DNA of 64,000 nt from Rhipidocladum racemiflorum. Lineage: Eukaryota; Streptophyta; Magnoliopsida; Poales; Poaceae. A program made the position numbers and the translations under genes. Location: contig CM070588.1 in the NCBI GenBank assembly GCA_036346355.1, positions 12,633,914 through 12,697,913 on the forward strand, given 5' to 3'. A model generated the notes under the pieces. The model made no database searches. It saw only the letters and a list, made by a program, of their open reading frames with translations, and was not told where the DNA came from. Positions 11,541 to 23,487 of this stretch are shown here, in pieces. The stretch's first letter is position 1, and each line of letters opens with the position of its first letter.

Positions 11541-11705
11541 CAGGCGGATCTGTAAAAATAGGTCATTGGGGTCGCTGGAGTCATTACAGTAACTTATAGC
11601 TTATATATGCTTATATACTAATAGAATAAAATTAGATTTACGTGCGATTTTGGCAAAGTCATTGGGGTCATTTGACCCCACTAATTACATGCTAGATCCG
11701 TCCTG
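11541..11705. mobile_element. hAT-type MITE (~165 bp) in the Y1 LTR
   Basis: The ends are inverted: CAGGCGGATCT on the left, and CAGGACGGATCT on the right when read on the other strand. CAGG-CGGAT ends are typical of plant hAT elements. The 8-base sequence GCAGCAAC occurs on both sides (11534-11541 and 11706-11713), sharing one base with the left end; 8 bp is the hAT target size. It has no ORF, so it would need a transposase from elsewhere. Confidence 0.75.
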
Positions 11706-11999
11706 GCAGCAACTTCCCCTCCTTCCTCCACTTGGTGAGTGAGCTAGACCCTGATTTCTCCTCTTTTGATCTCAGATCTTGAGTCCCTTGCCTGGTTGGT
11801 GGAGTTTTAGGGTTCATAGCACTGAAATTTGTGGAGGGAAACTAGCAGATTTGGAGGGAATCAATTTTAGGTCTGTTTTGCAGCTCGTGTTTGGGATTCT
11901 TAAGTTGGTCAAATGCTTGGCTCGGCTTTAGAGTTTGTTGTAGATATTCCTCTTACCTTTAATTGGAGCACAAGAACTCGAAATTCCATGAAGCCAATT

Positions 12000-12950
12000 A
12001 AAAGTTATGCCATTTTTAGTGTTTGCTGTCCCGAGTAGATTGTTTTGTGAGCTGAAATGTTCAATCATGCGTTTTAGACCTAGCTGCAGACCGATTGAGC
12101 TTTTCTGTTTGCCTAGAGAGTTGTAGGAAATTTTCTCTAGTTTCATAAAATGTACTCGTTTCCTTCATTTGGGGTTGTAAATCAAAAGTTATGTATTGTT
12201 GAAGTGGGATACCCGAAACTGTTTTTTCTGTCTGAAATTCAGAGAAGAAGTTATTTCGGGTAAGCCACTCTTTTGAAATATGGTAGTGATTGGAGAAGAA
12301 CTAGCTTGTATGGGTTTGATGTGTGGATAGATGGTTGTCTCGCGGTCGATTAGAGCACAAGAACTCCAATTTTGGTTTAGCCAATTAAAAGATATGATAA
12401 TTTGAATGAAAGCTGTCCGGAATTGAACTCAATGCAAATGACACGTGTTCTTTTGAAATCTGGGATTGTTTGATGAAGAACCAACATAAATGGGTTCGTA
12501 ATAATGAAAGGTGACCCTTTTGTGGTTAATTAGAGTATAAGTTTACTCAATTTGGTCAATTGAAACAAAAGTTATGCTTTGTTGAAATTACTATATTAAA
12601 ACTTGAACTTCTGAAATGTTCAGACTTTAAACTAAAGTTCAGACTTTAGTTTGAGGACATTAAAATCAATGGTTAAATAAATGGTTATGGGGTAACAATA
12701 GTTTATCCTTTTGTGCTCATTTAGAGTCCAAAAACTTGAATTTTGGTTGAACCATTAGAAAGTTATGCAAGTTTTACCTCTTTGCTGTCCAAATTGAACT
12801 ATTAGTAGATTCAATTTTGAGTTGTGATTTTGACCAAGATAGAGGAAGAATTTGGATTTAATTTTGCCTAGAGATAGCTAGAACTTTCTGAGTAGATGCT
12901 TAAAATGTTTTTGGTTGCTCAATTTGAAGTTGTTTAGCAATAGTTCTGCT
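12000..12950 (+). repeat. Degenerate ~190-bp modules in the Y1 LTR
   Basis: A block of the form AGAGNNCAAGAACT, then CCAATTAAAAGTTATG, then GCTGTCC recurs with the AAGTTATG-like core at 12002, 12186, 12389, 12569 and 12760 (steps 184, 203, 180, 191). Copies are diverged, so the tandem duplication is old. Confidence 0.6.
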
Positions 12951-13896
12951 TTGGCAAAGTGGGCTACCCAAACCAGTTTTGGATAAAATTTCAGATTTGG
13001 GGCAAGTTTGACTTGGGGAGTATTTATGTGGTTTGTTGTTTTTTTGTTGACTCTAGAACTTGTGGAATTGAGTATGTGATTATGTTTCCAGATGGAGTAG
13101 CTTCGGGAGTGACCTCTTCTTCCCGCCACTCCATTCCTCTCAGTAGAAGGCAAGTGTGTCATTTCGATTAAGTGCTAAAAAGGAATGAATCATGCTTTGC
13201 TTTGTGATTTTCATCATGTTGATATTTATGTTGATGCAAATGTTAAGTTCATAAATTTATTCATTTGTCCCTTGTGTGTGAATCGATTAGAGGCATATGA
13301 AGGTTAAGTATTTGTTAGTGTTTTGGTTGATTTGATGATTATATTGATGAATATGAGAATGGATTGCCATGTGTGTATTCATTTATGTCCATGTGGAAGG
13401 ATAGAAATGTTTGTTTATGCAATTTAATTGTGTTAATTGCATTTGTGCATTCATAAAAGAAGAGACGACCCATTCTGATGCGGGCCTCTGTGTTCACACG
13501 TAGTGAACACGAAAGTCCTACCTCGTAGTCCCATTCATCGAGGTGAATGGGAGCGAGACAGTAAGAGTAGGCACCTTCCACGGGATGGAAGGGACGTGAG
13601 GGTGCACACTGACAGGTGTGCACTCGGCAGTACCAGTACGTGCATCTAAAAAAAGCATACATGTGCATTGCATCGCTAACGATTGAGTTTTGTGTGTTAA
13701 ATTGAGTTGTGAAGAGTTGGGATCGAGTCGTGGACTCACCCAAAAAGATTCAATGAGGTATGTGTATGAAAAGGGCAATGAGGTAAGTGGTAGCGGTACA
13801 ATTGTTTATATATTGGTTGAATCTTGTAAGAGTTACATTCTTAATGATGGGTTGGAAATGCTAACTTGTTATTCATATTGATTTGATGCACTTTGC

Positions 13897-13912
13897 TGAG
13901 TTTTTGAACTCA
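13897..13912 (+). other. LTR hairpin TGAGTT-TTTG-AACTCA
   Basis: Six-base-pair perfect stem in the context CTTTG-C before and CGCTTG after. Equivalent hairpins with different stem sequence are in family W and Tekay LTRs. Confidence 0.7.
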
Positions 13913-14298
13913 CGCTTGTTTGTTAATATTTTTAGGTACTCGGAAGAGCGACTTGCCGGGTTTGGGGTGTAGCTGCACCTCCACTATGTCTCACGACATG
14001 TTTCAGACTTTTGGAATCAATTAGTAAATTTGTAACTAGTTAATCTATTTGTGTAATCATGTGGTATTTAAGTTGAGTTGTTAATGAATGAATTTTTGGT
14101 AGTCGTTAATTGCCTACATGTCATGATGGTTGATTGATTCCATGACATGTTGAAATTATTGCTATATTGATAATTGTGATCTCTTTTGCCTGTTGAGTGG
14201 ATGTCCACTTAGTAGGGGAGGTCTTGCGAAAATTTATTTAGTGAAAATTAGATAGGTTTTGGTAGCACTTCGGGCATGTGAGGTGCCGGGGTGTTACA

Positions 14299-15193
14299 GT
14301 GTGACGGTGTGGCCGGTTAGCGCCATCACCGAAGAATTATTAACCCCTGTAGGAGAAAAGTGCTTACCCTTTCTATCGTAGATCGGGTAGTTGACGGGAG
14401 TCAAATAGAAAAGTTTGGTGGTGGGTTCCTTCGTATGTTCTTCACTGTTCTGACGGTTGGTTTTGGTTGGTTTTCTTGGTTTTAGTTGATGGAAACTAAA
14501 AGAAAAAAGTTTGGTATTGGATTTTTCGCGGATCATTCCGTATGCGATTTGTGGTTTTTGGTCTTCCTTGGTTGGAAACGAAGAAGAAGAGTTTAGAGTT
14601 GCGCCCTTTTAGTCGCCTTTGCTTTGACACCCGGTTTTGCTGGTTATTGTGGATTGTCTTAGGGAGGAAACATATATGGTTGTTGTCCTCCCTATCTGAG
14701 AAAAGAGTTGAAGTTATCCTAGTGCCGACCTTAGGTTGGGTGGAGCTAAGTTTTGTAACTTTATCGGAAAAGGTTTGGTTGAACATTTTGTTTTCCCTAG
14801 TGCATCCTTCTTCCTTCTTGGAAGTATGGATCTTGAGATTTCTTGAAGAGTTTTGTGGGCAAATTTGGGAACTTGAGAGTGGAACTCTCCTGCATTTCTG
14901 TTAGAGTTTTGTTTTCTTCCTTGCCTGGAAAAGGAGAAATTGTCTAACGGTGTTCGTTCTGGTTCATGAGTTGTGGTTGTCCTTAAAAGTGGAGTTGCAT
15001 CTTGTTTGTCAAAAGTGAAAATGGTTGTTTAGCATGTTATGAAGTATGTAACAATGTGGTTATTGGAAATGATTTGTTCTTAAGTTAATTGGTGAGTTGA
15101 ATCAGTTAAAAGTAATATTTGTGTTTAGCTTAAGATTAAATGAACTTCTAGTGTTGCAGATTACCCTATAATGAGAATGAATAAATATGTTAA
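14299..15193 (+). mobile_element. Family Y copy 2, interior segment 1
   Basis: About 0.9 kb between the end of the Y1 LTR and the start of the W solo LTR. It has the same G/T-rich style as the Y interior (TGGTTTTCTTGG blocks resembling those near 7990), and it continues at 34178 after removal of the insertion. The 120-codon frame at 14542-14904 matches no family I know. No target duplication for Y1 could be tested. Confidence 0.5.
15189..15193. repeat. Target-site duplication GTTAA (left; right copy 34173-34177)
   Basis: The five bases before TGTAATATCCC equal the five bases after the terminal CACA at 34172. This proves that 15194-34172 entered as one unit. Confidence 0.88.
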
Positions 15194-17456
15194 TGTAATA
15201 TCCCGAGTATTTCTATACTCGAGTCACTGTACATTTGTACTCAAACACTGTTCAATAATACACTGATTTGTGTACTTCTGCAATTTGGGCTGTGTGTACT
15301 TAAGTGGGATCAAAAAGAACCCTTCAACTTAAGTAACCTAACTCAAAAGTAATTGCAAATTTATTTGGATAAGTGTTAAAGTGACCTAAGAACCTTCCAG
15401 AATATATTAGAATCGATAAAAAAATCAGTTTTGGAAGTTTAATTCTTCAAAACTTGACACTTGACCAAAATGCCCTTGAGTAAGTGCATAGTGTTTTGCA
15501 TGTGTTATAACCTCTCCAAAGCCAACCCAACAGCCAACTCACTCCCTCTCCTCTCCCTCTCACGACCAAGCATAGGAGAAGCCTCCCAAAACCCTAGCTC
15601 ACCCAATCCACCCATTTGGAGGCGATCCGACCGGTGGAAATTGATCTAGAGGCGGGAATCGACCTCTCCATCGCGATCCCCATCTTCTAGACCCTCTCGG
15701 TGAGTTTCTCATCGAATTTCATGGATGGATTTTGCAGTACCCGTGGTGTTTTCAAGTTTGAGTTGATTTCTCGGCTCGACTTCTCTTGCCGTAGCTACGA
15801 CTTCCCCTTCGTAGCTTCGCATTTCGTTAAAGTTATCTCAAACCCTAGCCTAGGTCAAAACTAGGTTCCCTGTGTTAGACACGTCGCATGGCAATTGTGC
15901 TTTAGAATTTAGACTCAGATCATCGTTAGGCTCATTTAATCCTATAGCCAACCTAGCTTTTAGTCACCCTCGTATTCACTCAAGTACATCGCTAGGTCTT
16001 CGATTTATCGGAGGTCTAGTGGTGCATAGCATGTATAGATTTTTCCCATAGCGCCTCGTGGCTAGAGTCGCTACCGGAGGAATCGGAATTCAATTTCGCT
16101 AAGCCGAAATTTTTTTTATTCATTTAGGTGTTAACTATTTTTACAATGGACCGAAGGTCCATAGCGTATAACGATAGCTCCATTAGCTCTTCTGATAGCC
16201 CTGGTTGCGATCAGAAGAGTCGAAATTAAGTTTCGTCAAAACCTGCTACAAGTTGTTAGCTCTAGGTCTCTTTTAATTTATTTTTATTTCATAAAATCCT
16301 AGAGCTCCGAGGCATGTATTGACTTTACCATTAGTCCCCTTAGAGGCTAGAAAAGCAGTTAGAATCGCTAGATTTGCATTTTAGCACTTTGCATTTTATT
16401 TTAGTAATTATAGGCCTCACAAGCCGTTTAAGGAATTTAGCTTTGTTTAGCTTCGTTTAAGGTCACTAAGGTCGATATCATGCTTCCCGCGTGTTTTGGA
16501 TCGCATTCAAGTCACTTTTCGGACTTTTGCCGCTTTCTGTAATTACCGGAGTTAAGCGGGCAATTGATCAAAAGTCAGAGAAGATTAAGTCATCCATGCT
16601 GGGGAATGGCTCCGATAGGTCGTAAGTATCCCTAAGCAACTAGCCGAGGGCTTAAAACAAGTCTCGCGGCATTTCAGCTCAAAACGGCCCTTTTGGGCGA
16701 GATTGCTCGTTTTCGAGCAAAATAGCCATTTTGGCCATATTCCACATTTAGGGGTTTCTTCGCCAGTTAGTCTGCCTGAATGAGTCATTTAGGGTCATTT
16801 AGACTTAGTAGAGTCGAAAACGTGCTCCTCGCGCAAGTGGAATTGAGTTTGAGCCGCTGACCCGTGCGAATCGAGGCGTAAACCTCGGCTTAATTTGCGC
16901 TTTCGATCGGATTTCGATGCAAATTAAGTGAATTTTTAATGGGCAAGGTCCAGATAGGTCCTAGACATCCTAAAGTACCTAGTGGAGTCGCTGGAATCGG
17001 TCGCAAGTCGCTCGAATGGATTCTGGACAGAAATGGCTCTTGCGTTACGGTGAATAGTGCCGTTTTCTTTTTCTGATTTTTCAGCATTTTGTGTATTGAT
17101 TTTCACTGTTTTGGCTTCCGTTTGTTCGTTTTAAATCCAAACGAGTTCCCGTAAGTTCCATTAGGTGTATTATACCTAATTCTAGGTGTTTAACAAAATT
17201 TAGTTGAATTTTAAATTATTTTGCGCATTTTGTTCAAGTTGGCGAGAAATTCGCCGAAATCGCCGTTTCGAATCGCGATTTCGCCATTTTTCTCGCTTGT
17301 TTCGTTTCCTTGCTTTCTTAGTGTCTAGATGAGTTCTATTTGATGTTAAGTTGGTCTTTATGCTTCTAAAGTCACTTTTTGCTAATTCATTTCTCTGTTC
17401 GCTGTTTTTGATGTTTTTATTCGATTAGAGGCGAGTGAGTCCGAAGTCGCCTCGAA

Positions 17457-17461
17457 CAATC
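17457..17461. repeat. Target-site duplication CAATC (left; right copy 32335-32339)
   Basis: CAATC precedes TGTAACACCCC and follows the terminal GACA of the solo Tekay LTR. Confidence 0.9.
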
Positions 17462-18072
17462 TGTAACACCCCAAAATTTTGCTTTTCTTGAATTCATGTG
17501 TGATTTGGCACTTTGGTGAATTTTTGGAATTTTCTGGAATTTATTTGGATTTATTTGGAATTTATTTGAATTTATTCCATTTTGAAATAATTAAAGAATT
17601 TAATTTTGCAAATAAAATTTTGTTGGAAATATTTTATTTGAGTCCAAAATGATCCAAAATATTTTCCAGAATTTTTCTGGAATTTTTCTGAGTCATTTGC
17701 TATTTTTAATGAATTAAAATGAATTATCGAATTATTTTAAATATTAAATCATTGAAATCCAAACCGAAGTCGATTCTTGTTCATCCGACCGAGCCCGAGT
17801 CAGACTCGAGTTCGAGTCCGACCGAGCCACGTGACTCGACCGAACCCACTCCTAAACCTAATCAATCCCAACCGCTGATCAAGATCCAACGCCGAGATCC
17901 GCCTGCACGCTCGAGCCGTATCCGCCCGGATCCGATCGCGCCAGCGTGATCGTGGCCGTTGATCGTGCCACGTGGGCCGGTGAGCGCCGTCGTCTCCGCC
18001 GAGTCCGAGCCGGACTCCGCCGCGCCCGCCGCCGTGTAGAACTAGGTTTCCGCCTCGCACGAACGCCGAGGC

Positions 18073-18080
18073 TATTTAAA
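18073..18080 (+). promoter_or_regulatory. TATA-like box of solo Tekay LTR
   Basis: TATTTAAA after GAACGCCGAGGC, the same context as in the other three Tekay LTRs. Confidence 0.6.
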
Positions 18081-19400
18081 GCGTGAGACGTCCCGAGGTT
18101 GCCCTCATCTTTGCGCACCCGTTCCCGAGCCATCTCGCCGAGCTGCCGCCGCTTGCCCGTGACGTGCTCGCCGGAGTTGGAGCCCTGCGGCGCAGCGGTT
18201 GAACGCCGATTCCGCTGGCCGTCCGCCGTCTTCCGCCGAGAAGGAGCCAGATCCGGAACCACCGTGGACGAGACGCAACCAAGGAAGGATTCATCTCGCC
18301 GAGCAACCCCGGAACGCCGTCGGGCTCGCTGCCGTTTCGCCTCCGGTGCCCAAGCTCGCGCGCCATCGCCAGACTTCGCGAGCTCGGTGAACCGTCCGAT
18401 CCAGACGGACGGTTGAGGTGAGTTCACGTGTCCCCAACCCGATTGATGCGGACCGCTGGATTAAGATCCAACGGTTCATAATTGCCACGCGTCGTAGTAG
18501 TGTTATTATAGGATTAGATCTGGACCGTCCGATCTAAATCGAACTGCCCACGATCAACGAGTAGTTTCAACGTGTTAACCCTGGATCTAATCCCCGCCGT
18601 TGATTTTCAAACCAACGGCCGTGATTGCGCCACGTGTCGGGAAGTTGGACCGACGCGGCCGTCGGCCGCTGCGTCGCGTGGCCATCGACACGCTGGGCCC
18701 ACGTGTCGGGCCGATCGCACCGCGGACGCCATCCATGACGCCATCGGTGGACTCCACTGCCGGCACCGCGGTGAGCCTGGCCGACGCCAAGAATGACGTC
18801 ACCGAGTGGGCCCACATGTCGCCTCCACGTGAGCCGTGGACCGGGTCCACGGTAGACCCAAGCCGAGCGTGGACCAAGTCCATGGACCGGCTGACGTCAG
18901 CCAACCAATCAGAGGCTGCCACGTGTCTAGGCTGACGCAATAATTAATTTCCTAAAAGAAAATGATTTAATAAATCGGTTTAATAATTGATTTGAATTTC
19001 AAAACTTCAAACGCTTATAACTTTTATGCTTTCAACTCCGATTTGAGTGATTCAAATTTCTAAATTTGTATAAAATTGAGATCTACCTAAATATGAATTT
19101 TATTTAATTTTTGGACTAAAGTTTTTCTCTGTAAAATTATTTAAATGATTATTTACACTTTAAATAATCATAACTTTTGCGCCTTAACTCCAAAATTGAT
19201 TTATTCCAGTTTCTAAAAATCCAGAAAATTATGTTCTCTCTGTTTATGGATTTTATTTGGAGTTTTGGGATGTTTTTGCCTATTGTTTATTTGTGTATTG
19301 CTATTTGCACGCTTTACGAGTAGACGTTGAAGTGCCGGAAGGATTCGAAGGAGAAGTGTTGACCCAGGATCCAACTCAAGACCAAGAACAAGTACTCTTT

Positions 19401-19405
19401 GAAGG
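19401..19405. repeat. Target-site duplication GAAGG (left; right copy 30783-30787)
   Basis: GAAGG flanks the Tat element on both sides. In the uninterrupted Tekay LTRs the same place reads CTTTTTGAAGGCAAG with one GAAGG. Confidence 0.93.
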
Positions 19406-20041
19406 TGTCGACGATTGGAGAACGGGCTCCCGTCGAGCTTACTTGTTGAATGGGGGATCAACAGAGCCCCGTCGCACGGATCGAAGAGGGCGTTCGAGCG
19501 ACGCGAGGTCGGGAGAAGGAGGCCAGAAAAAAGGGGGGACGCGGTGTTTTTTATCCTGGTTCGGGCCTCTCACCGCCGAGATAATGACCCTACTCCAGTG
19601 TATTGTGTTCTATCTTTCGTGTGCCTTCCTCCTCGTTCTGAGATCTTGAGGGGTTTAAATACTATGACTAGAGATGCGAAAAGTAATCGCCTCGGATCAC
19701 GCTATGTATCCATATCCGTGATGTCGCCCTTGATTCAGCGTTATTTGAATTTGGTATGATTTCCCTTGATCTCCTGGCTGATTGGTTGCCTCCTTCCTTC
19801 CTCGCAGCGCTCATTTGACCCTCCGACCAAGACACCCGAAAGCAGTCGTGGCCTCCACGAGCATGCTTGCTCGTGGGGGTGTGTTTGGTGCTTCGCGAAC
19901 GGAGCGCAAACGCTGTATGCTCGGAGGAGAAGGAGGGATGCTCGTTCGTTCTCCCGAGCATCTTCCCTTAGTGCCGCTTTGGTCGGCGGGTTTAGCTTTT
20001 CACGGGGTACCGTGGTCTTTGCCGTATAGCCAATCCCGACA
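19406..20041 (-). repeat. Tat element 3' LTR
   Basis: Read on the minus strand it begins TGTCGGGATTGGC and ends CGACA. It matches 30147-30782 with scattered 1-3-base differences, such as CGACGATT against CGGCGATT. Confidence 0.92.
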
Positions 20042-20435
20042 GCTAGCCCCGAGGTTCAAGTGGGAACCCTCGGGCTTCCCTTGAGCCTAAGAAGACTTGA
20101 GGGGGATTGAATTTCCTTTGGTCGTGGCTCACGACCATTTTACGTCTGAGACGAGCTTCTTTACCCGCCAGCGTGCTTGCTCTGTGGGCGCATCGCTTGG
20201 TTGTTCTGCGGTTCCTTCTCCGAAGCCTCCTGCAACGGTACGGTAGTTTCGGAAGCGGCGCTTTCCGGCAGTGTTGCTGCGATAGGCGGCGATTTTTATC
20301 CCGCCTCTTCACTATCCTTTAACCCTTTCTACCGAGAGGTCGGAGTCCCATTGCGTCTCTTTGCTCGTCTTCGCGAAAAATCTTCCAAGAGCCCTAGCGC
20401 CCAAGAACCCTTTTCGTTCTCCTTCCTTCTTCGCC
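20042..20435 (-). other. Tat 3' untranslated region with hairpin and polypurine end
   Basis: On the minus strand, just before the 3' LTR, an inverted repeat (GAGGGTTC and GAACCTC, one bulged base; plus-strand 20051-20071) is followed by GGGGCTAGC, the likely plus-strand primer. The rest, to the start of the antisense ORF, shows no feature I can name; it would be the 5' flank and promoter area of that ORF. Confidence 0.5.
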
Positions 20436-23400
20436 ATGGCGCTGCTTCAAGGTTAGCCGATGACCCGAAGCGAGGCTCCAGTGCTCACGGACGAGGGTAC
20501 GTCGACCCAAGCTCGGGTCGAGTGCCGAGATGATGCGGCGCCCGGCAGCTGAGAGACGGAGATCGCCTCCTCGCGAAGTTGTATGCCATCAACGGGCTTC
20601 GTGCCCGAGCGACTTCCTCGCCTCCGTGCTTGCCTTCTTCGGTGCGAGATCTCTCATCTCCACCCCAACTCCATCCTTTCCTCGCAATCTTCTCCCACCT
20701 TTGCGAGGCTTACGTGGGTGTAATGCCCACGGCTAGCCTCTTCTTTCACTTTTATTCCCCCTTCCGCACCGGCCGATGGTTCCGCCAAGGCTGCGTTTAT
20801 CTTCGCCGCCCAACCGACCATACGAGTACCCCCTCGTTGCTCAAGGACTCGGTGTCGGGTTGGGCCGACCTCTGGTTCTACCGTAAGAAGGCGGAGGGGT
20901 CCCGCTTGGTCTACATCGGGAGGACGCTCCGCCATCGAGACGGGCGCGCTACGCCTGCGTAACCCGAGGAAGAGCGGGTGCTCAGACGATCGGTGAGCTT
21001 GCCCGGATGGGGCTCACTGGTCGGGATATCGCCCGACTTTACCTTCAACCGTGTCCCCCACGAGGCGCCGCGAGCATCCCTTCTTCGAGGTGACCGGTGG
21101 CACGACTTCACCCGCGAGGACAACGCAGGTATGTTCCTGGACCTCTTTCCCGAGCATCGCCGCTTTACGTGAACTGCGTTATGCATCCGTATATGCCTTT
21201 TGTCTTAGTCTTGGTTGTGACGCAGCCCGAGGACGGATCGGTTGACGATAGGGTCGCCGAGATGTTCGGCGCCCGGCGAGAAGGAGCCGACGCCAATCGC
21301 CAGGTCCCCAAGAATATTTTTGACTGCGGCGACGCGGTAAGTACATTTTCCCACTTCCGCTCGAGGGCATGTTTTCCGAGCTCATTCCTCCCGATTTGTT
21401 GGCAGGAGAAGGTCGCCCTTGAGCTTGCGGTGTCGAAGCCGCAGCCAGCCGCCGAAGCCAAAGACTCCCAGGGTTCCCGTAAGAGGGCGGCGGGTCGAGG
21501 TCGCCGAGCATCCGCCTCGCCTCCCAGCGCCAGCGGTCGAGGCGCCGAAGCCGACCAGACCCCTACCCCGCACCTTGAGTACGCCGACCGCCAGAGGTGT
21601 TTAACTCCGCATTTGGTTCGATGACTTCAAACGGAGGAAGCCGGAGCCGATGAGCCGATCGAACAGCTCGCCGAGCAAAGCGAGGAAGGCCGAGGAGGAT
21701 GCCAGGTCTCTCCCGACCAAGGAGCGGTGGAGAGGCAGATCAAGGCCCTCCAGACCAGCTCACTCGGGTGGTTGATGCCCCGAGGAGGAGGAAGAAGAGG
21801 AGGAGGTCGTCTATGCTCGTTAGAAGGAGCAGGAGGTCGACCTCTCAAACCGCCTCGACGCCTGGAAGAGGTCGACATGGACGATGTCGACCGGCGATGA
21901 TGGCACGCGCCGACGCCGCAGAGGAGCGCGCCGTGGTCGTGGCCGAGGCCTACGAGGCCGCTAGGCGAGTCGCCCGTGGGCCCGGCGAGGAGGCCGAGGA
22001 GGATGGCGCCGCCACGCCGCGTAAGGTACGTTCTTCATTCTCTTATTCCGCTCTTGTCTTGGCGACTTTCTTGGGCTAACCCCACCCTGTTTGGCGTGGG
22101 CGTGATAGCTCGGATGTCGTTTTGGACTTCCGCCCGAGATGGTCGAGGAGATTATCAACTCCCGCATGGGACGCCGAGCTCGACCGCGTCGTCGGCCAGT
22201 GATGGCCGAGGCAGGGAGGAGCCGGTGCTAACCGGACTCGGTGGAGCCCGAGCTTCCTTCGGCGGGACCGCGCTCCCTTCGGCCGCCGTGGAGCCTATCC
22301 CACCGCGGAGGAGCAGGAGCCGCAGGGGCGAGGACCAAGGCGCCTTGGCCTTGGCCCCTTGCGAAGAGAAGATCGCGCGAGGCTCAAGCGCCGAGTCCTG
22401 GAAGGAGCTTGGTCGCCCCGACCAACAGCCTTGGCCATGAGCCAAGGAGAGGAGGAGGAGGAGGTCGTCCAGGCCTAACTCCTTCGGTCCGAGGCACCAG
22501 CGCCCCGGCCACGGAGGTGCAAGGGGCGGAGGTGATCGTGATTTGATCAATCGCCTCGGCCATGAGCATCGGTGGCCGCTCCGACTATGGAGGGACAAGA
22601 AGCGGAGGTGATCGCCCTCGATCCAATGCCTTTGGTCGGAGAGCATCGGCCGCCTCCGGTGAAGAGGAACAGGAGGCGGAGGTGGTTGCTAACGACCAAT
22701 CGCCTCGGCCGCGGAGCATGGAGTGGCGGCGCTTCGTGGTTGGCGTTCAGCCCCGAGCGGTGGCCGACCATGGGGAAGGCGCCACGAGCCGCTTGTCGTG
22801 GGCGAGGATCACCGGGCGACCGGGTTGATCGAAGGTGGTGACGCCGTTGCTCTCCTGGGAGCACCGGTGCTCGGGAGGAGCAAGACCTTGACGCCGGCCG
22901 GGATGACTTGGTCAATCCCTTCTTTCGGCCGGGCGCGATCGACCGCCAGCTTCAGGACAAGCTGGTCACCGGCTCTTACGGTAAGTTTCCATGTTTCTTC
23001 TTTTCGCTGCGAACGATCTTCCGGGAGTCTGCTCACTCTTTCCCTTCTCCTTTCTCTTTACGCCGAAGTTTGCCGCGAAGGCTATGGAGGATATCGATGC
23101 CACCTCGGTCTCGTGAGAAGAGTAATCTTGGTCGTACCACCGCGAGCAAGACGCCAAGATCGCCCGATCTTGAGCGTCGGGTCTCCGAGGTGCGCGAGGC
23201 CGACTGGCACCGGAATCGGCGAGGAGCCTCATCGCCGGGCTCGGGACCAGCTCTTCCAGAGCGAGACGGCGAAGAGCACTTCAGAGCGTAGTGCGCCGAG
23301 CTTGGACGAAGAGCTGGTGAAGCTTCGGCAGACCTTCAATGAGCTCGGGGCGCGAGGAAGCCCAGCTCAAGGAGGCGCAGCGCCTCAGGAAAGCGCGGCC

Positions 23401-23487
23401 GAAGGTCGCGCGGCAGCGGAAGGTCCTGGACCTAGAGGCGAGGTCGACTCCCTTAGGGCGAGCTCGCTGCCCTCCAGGCGGTCGTAG
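20436..23487 (+). CDS. Antisense accessory ORF of the Tat element, intron-containing, probably broken
   Basis: Tat elements often carry an extra gene between pol and the 3' LTR, on the strand opposite to gag-pol. Here the plus strand starts MALLQ at 20436. Blocks at 20579-21172 (HPFLAIFSHLCEAYVGV, WFYRKKAEGSRLVYIG, HDFTREDNAGMF) fit the putative gypsy-type transposon domain known from rice proteins of such elements (Pfam PF04195). The C-terminal part is acidic and then coiled-coil-like (EEAQLKEAQRLRKAR near 23350). Reading shifts at plausible introns: 21337-21405 (GTAAGT...GGCAG), 22026-22108 (GTACGT...GATAG), and a donor GTAAGT at 22981. Other shifts look like indels. Its function is unknown. 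The exon joins are my inference. Confidence 0.6.
21337..21405 (+). other. Candidate 69-bp intron in the antisense ORF
   Basis: GCG-GTAAGT at the left and a T-rich stretch ending TTGTTGGCAG at the right. The flanking exons code in different frames, which the removal would join. Confidence 0.5.
22026..22108 (+). other. Candidate 83-bp intron in the antisense ORF
   Basis: AAG-GTACGTTC at the left, pyrimidine-rich inside, GTGATAG at the right, inside an otherwise GC-rich coding stretch. Confidence 0.45.

Larger units (their letters stand above)
11139..14298 (+). repeat. Family Y copy 1, 3' LTR (~3.16 kb)
   Basis: It begins TGTAACATCAC after a polypurine tract and ends GGGGTGTTACA. The 3' third resembles the LTRs at 58768-61037 and 61146-63326: the TGAGTT-loop-AACTCA hairpin at 13897, the TTTTTAGGTAC block after it, and the GTGCACAC hairpin near 13601. 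It contains a hAT-type MITE, a short CT repeat and five degenerate modules of about 190 bp (12002-12760). Y2 interior follows at 14299, so this copy seems to be inserted into Y2; its left LTR and target duplication are outside the window. Confidence 0.72.

Noticed and set aside
14542..14904. 120-codon ORF in Y2 interior
   Set aside because: No recognisable domain, no Y1 counterpart in frame, composition like the surrounding non-coding DNA.
17800..18940. Several overlapping Arg/Pro/Ala-rich ORFs on both strands
   Set aside because: GC-rich promoter zone of a Tekay LTR. The frames are not kept in the matching zones at 36840-37850, 45915-46900 and 54990-56000.
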